NCBI GenBank assembly: GCA_934254815.1
Contig: CAKQME010000001.1
Coordinates: 62,001-126,000, forward strand
Length of the DNA: 64,000 nt
Source of the DNA: an uncultured Clostridia bacterium
Lineage (GTDB): Bacteria; Bacillota; Clostridia; Christensenellales; Borkfalkiaceae
Reading direction: 5' to 3'
The notes under the pieces were generated by a model, which saw nothing but the letters and a program-made list of their open reading frames with translations, had not been told where the DNA came from and did not search any database. Shown here in pieces: positions 51,138-57,474 of this stretch (its first letter is position 1; the number at the start of each line of letters is the position of its first letter). The translations under genes and the position numbers were made by a program.

Positions 51138-51410
51138 ATGGCTACTGTAAAAGTTAATGTTTGTATTGACGCAAATACAAAAGCGGAAGTTGAAAGCATT
51201 TTAGCGGAAATGGGATTGAATATGACTGCGGCAATAAATATATATTTTAAAAGAATATTGATGGAGGGTGGAATTCCTTTTGAAGTAACAACAAGAGTAC
51301 CTAACAGCGTTACCGCAGAGGCAATTGAAGAGGGGAGAAGAATTGCAAGGGATAAATCTGTACCCGCTTATAATTCCGTAGAAGAATTAAAGGCAGCAAT
51401 GGGGTTATGA
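51138..51410 (+). CDS. RelB/DinJ family antitoxin
   Basis: A 90-residue protein. The N-terminal ribbon-helix-helix region (VKVNVCIDANTKAEVESILAEMGLNMTAAINIYFKRI, spanning residues 4-40) is the DinJ type DNA-binding and dimerisation domain. The C-terminal half wraps the toxin. GGAGAT precedes the ATG. It overlaps the toxin gene by 4 bases (ATGA). Base use is AT-rich relative to most of the window. Confidence 0.92.
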   Translation: MATVKVNVCIDANTKAEVESILAEMGLNMTAAINIYFKRILMEGGIPFEVTTRVPNSVTAEAIEEGRRIARDKSVPAYNSVEELKAAMGL

Positions 51411-51682
51411 TTTATCAGTTAAAAAGAACTAAACGGTTCGATAAAGATGTTGCGTTAGCAATAAAAAGGGGAAAAGATATTTCAAAACTATTTGCGGTCA
51501 TTGAAAAACTTGCAAACGGAGAAACGCTTGAATCAAAATTTCAAGACCATAATTTACGAGGTTATTTTGAAGGTTGTCGAGAATGTCATATTGAACCGGA
51601 CTGGTTATTGATATATGAAATTTTCGAAGATTGTTTAGTTTTAGTTTTGAACAGAACAGGAACTCATTCAGATTTATTTTAA
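51407..51682 (+). CDS. YafQ family mRNA interferase toxin
   Basis: A 91-residue RelE/YafQ-fold toxin that cleaves mRNA on the ribosome. The C-terminal half carries the diagnostic segment GYFEGCRECHIEPDWLLIY followed by RTGTHSDLF; the His in ECHI and the His near the end are expected active-site residues. It is coupled to the antitoxin by a 4-base overlap and ends at a terminator just before the right repeat cluster. All key residues are present, so it should be active. Confidence 0.93.
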   Translation: MIYQLKRTKRFDKDVALAIKRGKDISKLFAVIEKLANGETLESKFQDHNLRGYFEGCRECHIEPDWLLIYEIFEDCLVLVLNRTGTHSDLF

Positions 51683-51704
51683 TCAAATCGAAAGTATAAT
51701 TAAG

Positions 51705-51743
51705 ACCTTGTTATGAGATATTCATAGCAAGGTTTGTTTTTTT
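51705..51743 (+). terminator. Terminator of the toxin-antitoxin operon
   Basis: A 12-bp stem with one wobble (51705-51716 with 51722-51733), followed by GTTTTTTT. Confidence 0.8.
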
Positions 51744-51759
51744 ATACAACTATTTTTCT

Positions 51760-51952
51760 TGTCATATTGAGCGTAAGCGAAATATCCCACTGTATTGAGT
51801 AGCCCGCACTTTTTCAGTGGGATTCTTCGTTTCACTCAGAATGACATACTTTGTTTATTTTTTTCTGTCGTATTGAGCGTAAGCGAAATATCCCATTGTA
51901 TTAAGTGTTCCGTTCTTATTCAGTGGGATTCTTCGTTTCACTCAGAATGACA
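51760..51952 (-). repeat. Two 106-bp repeat units, right flank
   Basis: Units start at 51760 and 51866, again 106 bp apart, in the opposite orientation to those at 46464-46950. Confidence 0.8.
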
Positions 51953-52244
51953 ATAATATTTTCGGTGGGATTCTTCGCTGACTATTCGGCGCTTAAACCT
52001 CTAGGCGTTTAAATAATAGTTTGAGGCAGTAAAAAATTCATTTTTGGCTTTAGAGGTAAATAACCTCAATCTAAATTTCTTGCTTTCCCCGACGGGGAAA
52101 GTGTCGGCGTAGCCGACGATAGAGGTCATTTAAATCAAAAACTAACCGAATTTAAGTTAAAGCAAGTCCTCTCTCGTCTTTTACTCGCTTTGCTCGTAAA
52201 ACACACTCTCCCCGAAGGGGAAAGCAATCGAATATTGACAGAAT
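51942..52244 (-). repeat. 303-bp non-coding element, right copy
   Basis: This is the reverse complement of 46172-46474, with identical length. Together the two copies bracket the lipoprotein and toxin-antitoxin genes as a large inverted repeat. No gene is seen inside. Confidence 0.85.
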
Positions 52245-52320
52245 GACAATAATATTTTCGGTGGAATTCTTCCCAAGCTCTGAATGACGACAATCTTTTT
52301 TAAATATAGCATTAAATAGC

Positions 52321-52349
52321 TTGCATTATTTTTAATTGTATGTTATAAT
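52321..52349 (+). promoter_or_regulatory. Promoter of the preQ1 riboswitch and QueT-like gene
   Basis: TTGCAT (52321-52326), 17 bp, TATAAT (52344-52349). Predicted start near 52356, about 25 bases before the aptamer. Confidence 0.7.
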
Positions 52350-52380
52350 ATATACAATCAAACTCAGTTGTACCATATCA

Positions 52381-52472
52381 TTGAAGGTTTTCGGATAACA
52401 CTTCACTAAAAAAACCGAGGTCATTATTTGTGTGTTTAAAAAATGCCTCGGTAAAAAACCGAGGTATTTTTT
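52381..52472 (+). ncRNA. preQ1-I-type riboswitch with terminator
   Basis: P1 is TGAAG (52382-52386) with CTTCA (52401-52405). The loop holds TCGG and ATAACA, and an A-rich strand (AAAAAAA) leads to CCGAGG (52415-52420), which can form the pseudoknot with the loop CGG. The terminator stem is TGCCTCGGT (52444-52452) with ACCGAGGTA (52458-52466) plus six T. CCGAGG of the aptamer can also pair with CCTCGG of the terminator as antiterminator. The GAGG ribosome binding site lies inside the terminator stem. Confidence 0.75.
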
Positions 52473-52979
52473 ATGTTTAAATCAAATGCAACCAAATCGC
52501 TTTGCAGGGCGGGGCTGATAGCGGCTTTATACGTTCTGCTGACTCTCGTCAACCCGTTTTCTTTCGGGATTTTTCAGTTCAGAATTTCCGAAGCGTTGAC
52601 GATATTACCGATATTCTTTCCCGAAGCCGTTCCAGCGCTGTTTGTGGGGTGTCTTATTTCAAATATTCTCGGCAACGGCGTATACGACGTGATAATCGGT
52701 TCGTTGGCGACTTTAATAGCCGCTACCGCTACTTATTTTTGCTCGAAATCAATAAAAAATAATGTATTGAAGCTTGTTGTCGGCGGCATTTTTCCCGTTA
52801 TCGCCAATGCGCTTGCTGTTCCCCTTATCTTTATTCTGTGCGGAATTGCAGAACGCGCGTATATAATAGAAGCTCTTATTATCGGCGCGGAAGAAGCCGG
52901 CGTTGTTTACACTCTCGGCTCGGCTTTGTACTTCGCCACTGCAAAAATTATATCCAAAACGACAAAAATATCCGAATAA
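52473..52979 (+). CDS. queT: QueT family queuosine-precursor transporter
   Basis: A 168-residue membrane protein with about five or six hydrophobic segments. SLCRAGLIAALYVLLTLVNP and FQFRISEALTILP are the conserved N-terminal blocks of the QueT family, S-components of ECF-type transporters for queuosine precursors such as preQ1. The preQ1-type riboswitch directly upstream supports the substrate. The start codon directly follows the T run of the riboswitch terminator. Confidence 0.9.
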   Translation: MFKSNATKSLCRAGLIAALYVLLTLVNPFSFGIFQFRISEALTILPIFFPEAVPALFVGCLISNILGNGVYDVIIGSLATLIAATATYFCSKSIKNNVLKLVVGGIFPVIANALAVPLIFILCGIAERAYIIEALIIGAEEAGVVYTLGSALYFATAKIISKTTKISE

Positions 52980-53001
52980 GTCGGTTTTTTCTCGATATTC
53001 A

Positions 53002-53030
53002 TTGACATACAGCTATAATTGTGTTAAAAT
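53002..53030 (+). promoter_or_regulatory. Promoter of the BY-kinase-like gene
   Basis: TTGACA (53002-53007), 17 bp, TAAAAT (53025-53030). Confidence 0.7.
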
Positions 53031-53092
53031 TAAATACGGGCTTAGAAAAATAAGCCTTTTAACGCATATTTTAAAGGCGGTACTTAAGGAAG

Positions 53093-54487
53093 ATGAAAGA
53101 AAACGAAAAGAAACTTGACTTAGGCGAATTTTTTTATGTTTTTAAAAAACATATAATTATAGAGGCTGTAATTCTCTTAGTCTGTATTATAGCGGGCTTT
53201 GTTGCGGCTTACCTTACGCCGAGATATTACGTCGCTTCGGTCGATGTGTTTGTAGACGCCGACGGCGGCGGCTCGGTTACGACCGACGCTTCGCTTGCAA
53301 AATATTATGTTCCGTCGATATGCGATTCGATCAAAGGCGATTATATAGTAAGTACGGCTTCGAGAGAATCGGGTAAAAAATGTTCTGCCTCTGCAATAAC
53401 CGTCAATAACGAAGAAAACAGCCTTATTATCAATATTAAATATAAAGACAGTTCTGAAGAAAACGCAAAAGTGAAGCTGATGGCGGTAGTTTCCGCGCTT
53501 AAATCGTTTTACGAAACGGGCGAGGGAAATTCGAGCAACCCGCTTTTAAATAAAAAATTAAAGATAAGTCCGCAATACGCCGCGTTCGAGTCTGACGGAA
53601 TAACTCAGGTTCCCGTTGTAACTGCGGGTTCGAAAAAGAGAACGGTCGTCGTTCTTGCTGCGGTTATAGGCGTTGCGGCTATGTTCGTCTATACGCTTTG
53701 CGTGTATTTTATCGCGGATAAAGTTGCGTCGGTAGACAGACTTGAAAGCGTTTCTGGCATTAAAAACCTTGCTACGGTAGAAAAGAAGAAAACCGATAAA
53801 AAGGAACAGAAAAGCCCCGACGCGTTGGTTGAACTCAAACTCACCAAGGTTGCCGACGCGCTCATTTACGATAATATCTGTACCGGTAACAAGATTTATC
53901 AGGTGCAGTCGTGTTTAAGCGGCGAGGGTAAAACCACGGTAGTCGCAAACCTTGCTATCGCGCTCGGAAAGGCTCAGAGAAAAACGCTTATAGTCGATTG
54001 CGATTTCTCGCACCCGACCGTTCACAGAAAGTTTTTACTGCACAGACATTTAGGCATAACCGAATATTTCAAGGGCGAAAAAACTTTCGACGAAATAGTT
54101 AAAACTACCGCCTATACAAACGTAGACGTAATAACCTGCGGCGAGAGAATAGAAAACCACACTATATTCTTTACTTCGGATAAATTCAAGTCTCTTCTTG
54201 CCGAAGCCAAGGAAAAATATGATTTCATTCTGTTCGATTGCGCGCCCGTTAAAGTCGTTTCCGACTATATAAATATTTCTCAGCTTGCAGACGCGGCTTT
54301 GCTTGTCGTTGCTAACGAGAAAGTAAGCGCGAAAGACGTAGCGTATGCGGTTGAAGAACTCGATTCTTCTAAAGCAAATCTCATAGGCACGGTTTTCAAT
54401 TTTACCGACGCCGTAAAGAACAGAAGTTATTATAACTATTATTATAATAAAACTGCCGAAGAAGCAAAAGAAACAACCGAAGAATAA
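53093..54487 (+). CDS. Wzz/BY-kinase-like fused protein with altered Walker A' motif
   Basis: A 464-residue protein with the CpsC-CpsD layout in one chain: an N-terminal Wzz domain between two membrane segments (about 20-42 and 183-206) and a cytoplasmic P-loop domain. Walker A is SGEGKTT (about 276-282). Walker A' is VDCDFSHP (about 301-308), where active tyrosine kinases normally have DxDxR. Walker B is ILFDCAP. The C-terminus has a tyrosine cluster YYNYYY, the usual autophosphorylation target. No capsule glycosyltransferases are adjacent. It is either a capsule length regulator acting at a distance or a diverged ATPase. Confidence 0.8.
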   Translation: MKENEKKLDLGEFFYVFKKHIIIEAVILLVCIIAGFVAAYLTPRYYVASVDVFVDADGGGSVTTDASLAKYYVPSICDSIKGDYIVSTASRESGKKCSASAITVNNEENSLIINIKYKDSSEENAKVKLMAVVSALKSFYETGEGNSSNPLLNKKLKISPQYAAFESDGITQVPVVTAGSKKRTVVVLAAVIGVAAMFVYTLCVYFIADKVASVDRLESVSGIKNLATVEKKKTDKKEQKSPDALVELKLTKVADALIYDNICTGNKIYQVQSCLSGEGKTTVVANLAIALGKAQRKTLIVDCDFSHPTVHRKFLLHRHLGITEYFKGEKTFDEIVKTTAYTNVDVITCGERIENHTIFFTSDKFKSLLAEAKEKYDFILFDCAPVKVVSDYINISQLADAALLVVANEKVSAKDVAYAVEELDSSKANLIGTVFNFTDAVKNRSYYNYYYNKTAEEAKETTEE

Positions 54488-54503
54488 TATAAACGGTTTG
54501 CGC

Positions 54504-54545
54504 GGCGGGATAAATTTTAGGCTTATCCCGCCTGTTTAATTTTTT
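54504..54545 (+). terminator. Terminator directly before the AraC-type gene
   Basis: A 10-bp perfect stem GGCGGGATAA / TTATCCCGCC (54504-54513 with 54523-54532), then TGTTTAATTTTTT, ending four bases before the next ATG. Confidence 0.7.
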
Positions 54546-54549
54546 CGAT

Positions 54550-55338
54550 ATGAAAACACCCGTATTCGACGTCGATTATTGCGAATGTACCGATAAACAT
54601 TCGACCAACCATTTTCACGACTTCTACGAACTTTGTTATTTCGAGCGCGGAAGTCGCGTTTATCTATTGGGCGACGATTGTTACGACGTTTATCCGAACT
54701 GCGTTATAATGATAAAGCCGCGCGTTCAGCATGCGACTAAGGGCAGCGAGAACGCGACGCGCACCGTTATTTCGTTTGACGAAGAGTTTTTAAGCAAATA
54801 TTTTAATGCCGAAACCTGCGCCGACCTTTTAAAAGTTTTCGACGATTGCGTTAAAATCGCCAACGCGGATATAAACGCGATAAAAACTTTGGCAAGAGCT
54901 TTAAGAATGGCTTTTTCGGAAAAGCACGAAAGGCAATGCGCGTTTATATTGGGTCAGTTGCTCGATTTGCTGAAAAATCAGCGTTCCTGCGAAATAGCCG
55001 ACGAAAATTCTGTCAACCCGATAATAGCGGCGGTCGTTAAATACGTCAACGAAAACCCGACCGATATAGAAAGCGTTACGGGTATTGCCGAAAAATTCAA
55101 TATTTCGGCTTCGTATTTGTCCGCGCTATTCAAGAACGCGTTCGGAATATCCATAAAGCAATATGTTATAGCTATGCGGATAAATCTTGCGGCTAAAAAG
55201 CTCGTTGCTACCGACCGCGACATTGGCGAAATAGCATTGGAGTGCGGTTTTTCGTCTGCGGCGCATTTTTCCAACGTGTTCCGCAGTCGGCTGGGCGTGA
55301 CACCTATGGAATATAAAAACGCTTACGGCAAAGGATAA
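54550..55338 (+). CDS. AraC family transcriptional regulator
   Basis: A 262-residue protein. An N-terminal cupin-like sensing domain contains HFHDFYELCYFERGSRVYL (residues about 22-40). Two C-terminal helix-turn-helix motifs lie within about 165-258 (IAEKFNISASYLSALFKNAFG and IGEIALECGFSSAAHFSNVFR). The N-terminal type is found in regulators of carbohydrate genes. The ligand and targets are unknown. The start codon immediately follows a terminator, so expression depends on readthrough from the BY-kinase-like gene or on an unseen promoter. Confidence 0.9.
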   Translation: MKTPVFDVDYCECTDKHSTNHFHDFYELCYFERGSRVYLLGDDCYDVYPNCVIMIKPRVQHATKGSENATRTVISFDEEFLSKYFNAETCADLLKVFDDCVKIANADINAIKTLARALRMAFSEKHERQCAFILGQLLDLLKNQRSCEIADENSVNPIIAAVVKYVNENPTDIESVTGIAEKFNISASYLSALFKNAFGISIKQYVIAMRINLAAKKLVATDRDIGEIALECGFSSAAHFSNVFRSRLGVTPMEYKNAYGKG

Positions 55339-55385
55339 ACGCAATTATTTGCGGCAGAATGTTAAAATTATATTGAGAGGAAGTT

Positions 55386-56090
55386 ATGAACGATAACGAA
55401 ACTAAAATCGAAAACGGCGAAAACGCCGAAGTAAAGAAACAAGCTACTAAATTTTACCCGGATATAGCATTTAACAGAAAAGAGCGAAACAAAACCGTTA
55501 TTTTGTCTACGTTACTTATTCTGCTTATGGGCGGAATGGGCGTTACTATACTGCTCGGCAATAAAGAGGGCGGAACGTTTTCGTTTATTTCGGGCGTGCT
55601 TACGCTTGTGTGCCTTGTGTTTGCGATAAGTATGATACCGAGCGCGTTCAAACAATATCCCGTAAAGAACGAGCCGCTTGTCGAAGTAAAACCTCGTGAA
55701 ATAGTCATTAACGGAACTACTTATAAGACAAGCGACGTAACCGAAGCGAGACTTACTTTTACGGTCGAGCCTGTCGGCAAGAAAGAAGATAATCAGAAAA
55801 TGCTTGATTCGCTTGCGGCGCAGGAACCGCCGAGAAAAACTACCGCAAATCTCGATTTTGCCGTAAAAGATATAAAAGACGGTAAAACTAAAACCGTTTA
55901 TACTACCATTGCCGACGGTTATGAAGCGTTGCTGGCGGTGTACAGCGCGGGCGTAAAGCATTACAGCATAGTATATTCGATGAAGAAGTTGGTCGCCAAA
56001 TCGACTTACAATCTCAATTCGAGTGTGACTGCCGACGGAACTAAATTATCCGATTTATCCAAGAAAGACAGATTAAAGCAATTATTTTAA
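55386..56090 (+). CDS. Two-span membrane protein of unknown function
   Basis: A 234-residue protein. An N-terminal cytoplasmic tail (1-37) precedes two membrane segments (about 38-57 and 64-85). The C-terminal domain of about 150 residues resembles a small beta-rich PH-like fold (VEVKPREIVINGTTYKTSDV, then ADGYEALLAVYSAG). I do not recognise a family. GAGAGGAAG precedes the ATG. A long repeat region and a terminator follow. Confidence 0.65.
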   Translation: MNDNETKIENGENAEVKKQATKFYPDIAFNRKERNKTVILSTLLILLMGGMGVTILLGNKEGGTFSFISGVLTLVCLVFAISMIPSAFKQYPVKNEPLVEVKPREIVINGTTYKTSDVTEARLTFTVEPVGKKEDNQKMLDSLAAQEPPRKTTANLDFAVKDIKDGKTKTVYTTIADGYEALLAVYSAGVKHYSIVYSMKKLVAKSTYNLNSSVTADGTKLSDLSKKDRLKQLF

Positions 56091-56287
56091 CATTGGCAGC
56101 CTGAGGCTGCCGCCGCGTGACTGTCCGGCATTATAGTTGCTCCGGCAACATGACGTTGCATTCAAGTAATTATCCGGCATTATAGTTACTCCGGCAACGT
56201 GACGTTGCATTCAAGTAATTATCCGACATTATAGTTACTCCGCTTTTATTACGGCGGTATATGCAGAAAATAAAGTTAATATCATAT
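56091..56287. repeat. Tandem 49-bp repeats with palindromes, no gene
   Basis: The region opens with the palindrome GGCAGCCTGAGGCTGCC (56096-56112). A unit beginning CCGGCAAC occurs at 56142 and 56191 (49 bp apart), each containing GCAAC-TGACGTTGC and ATTCAAGTAATTATCC, with partial copies on both sides. The palindromes are shared with the 20.9 kb and 46.1 kb regions. Confidence 0.75.
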
Positions 56288-56330
56288 AAACCACGGCGGG
56301 GCTAAGAATACTTAGCCCCGCCGTGGTTTT
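56288..56330 (+). terminator. Strong terminator before the holin-like gene
   Basis: A 19-bp perfect stem (56288-56306 with 56311-56329) with a 4-base loop, then TTTTA. Confidence 0.85.
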
Positions 56331-56393
56331 ATACTTAAATAGTTACATCGAGCGGTCGGAAAAAACATAAAATGAAGTATACGGAGGAAGAAT

Positions 56394-56744
56394 ATGGAAG
56401 AGTATATCGGTTCTGTAAGCGTACCCGCGATTGCCGCGGTCGTGTACTTCGTCGTCAAACTGATTAAATACGCCGTAGGCGAAAACGAAAAATTCGATAA
56501 ATTTATTCCGCTTATGTCCGCGGGTATGGGCGTTATTTTCGGCGTGATCTGTTTTTACGCTTTGCCCGCCGTTATGCCTGCCGATAATATAGTCGTCGCT
56601 ATAGTAATAGGCGGCGCAAGCGGATTTACGGCTGTCGGAACTAACCAGATGATTAAACAATTGGGTAAAAAAACGGAAAAACCGAAATCGGGCGAGACGG
56701 AAGACAAGAATAAACCCGCCGACGACGAACAAAAAGATAAATAG
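56394..56744 (+). CDS. Small membrane protein, phage-holin-like
   Basis: A 116-residue protein with three hydrophobic segments (about 8-28, 40-60, 65-85), an SGFTAVGTNQMIKQL segment and a strongly charged C-terminal tail. The layout and the TAVGTNQ motif resemble phage holin families of Bacillota. No endolysin or other phage gene is near, so it may be a domesticated or orphan copy. A GGAGGAAG ribosome binding site supports the start. The gene is isolated by terminators on both sides. Confidence 0.65.
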   Translation: MEEYIGSVSVPAIAAVVYFVVKLIKYAVGENEKFDKFIPLMSAGMGVIFGVICFYALPAVMPADNIVVAIVIGGASGFTAVGTNQMIKQLGKKTEKPKSGETEDKNKPADDEQKDK

Positions 56745-56761
56745 CGAAAAACAAAAATAAT

Positions 56762-56791
56762 GCGCGGCTGAATTTCAGCCGCGCCGTTTTT
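56762..56791. terminator. Bidirectional terminator
   Basis: A 10-bp perfect stem GCGCGGCTGA / TCAGCCGCGC (56762-56771 with 56775-56784), then CGTTTTT. It separates the holin-like gene from the converging phosphoribosyltransferase gene. Confidence 0.8.
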
Positions 56792-56816
56792 GCGTTATAC
56801 GCCCGTTTATAAAATT

Positions 56817-57356
56817 TTAAAGTAAAGGGATTTTTCCGAGATATACGATATCCTTTCTGTCGGCAGCCGCTCCCTCGGCAAGAACGAACGCTTTTTTTGT
56901 TATAATTCCGCCCGCTTTTTCGACAAGGGCTTCAAGCCCCAGAAGACTTTCGCCCGTCGAAACGACGTCGTCTACAATACCGACTTTTTTGCCGTTGAGA
57001 AGCTCTTCGTCGTGTTTGGAGAGAAACAGCATCTGCGGCTTGCCTGTCGTAATCGACGCGCCGTATTCTACGCTTATACCGTCCTGCATGTAGAGTTTTC
57101 TCGCCTTTCTCGCGACTGCGTAATATTTGTGACCGAGTTCGCGCGCCGCAACGTGAGTGAGCTGTAAACCCTTTGATTCGGCTGTTATAAGCACGTCGCA
57201 ATCGGTAAGAAATTTCGCCAGCTCTTTGCCGCAATGTTCTGTCATTTCAACGTCGCCGTGCAGGTTGAAAAACGCTATGTTGACGCCGCTCGGAAGCGGA
57301 AGTATCGGAAGTCTGGCAGTTAAGCCTTTTATATCGAGTTCGAAATATTCTTGCAT
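56817..57356 (-). CDS. Purine phosphoribosyltransferase family protein (Apt/Xpt-like)
   Basis: A 179-residue type I phosphoribosyltransferase. The PRPP-binding motif is VGIVDDVVSTGES (about residues 123-135), with the upstream TAESKGLQLTHVAARELG segment and YGASI flexible loop as in adenine and xanthine phosphoribosyltransferases. It should salvage a purine base to its nucleotide. The exact base cannot be read from the sequence. AGAGGTAAA precedes the ATG. No purine riboswitch is present in its short leader. Confidence 0.85.
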   Translation of the reverse strand: MQEYFELDIKGLTARLPILPLPSGVNIAFFNLHGDVEMTEHCGKELAKFLTDCDVLITAESKGLQLTHVAARELGHKYYAVARKARKLYMQDGISVEYGASITTGKPQMLFLSKHDEELLNGKKVGIVDDVVSTGESLLGLEALVEKAGGIITKKAFVLAEGAAADRKDIVYLGKIPLL

Positions 57357-57390
57357 ATCATTTTACCTCTTTGGAATTCACAACTACTAT

Positions 57391-57419
57391 ATAATATCAC
57401 TTTTCGCTAAATATTTCAA
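57391..57419 (-). promoter_or_regulatory. Promoter of the phosphoribosyltransferase gene
   Basis: Read leftward: TTGAAA (57419-57414), 17 bp, TATTAT (57396-57391). Confidence 0.6.
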
Positions 57420-57474
57420 GTGTTTAAAACATATTAAACCCCGTCGCTTAATATATTTTAATGAAAGGTGATAA

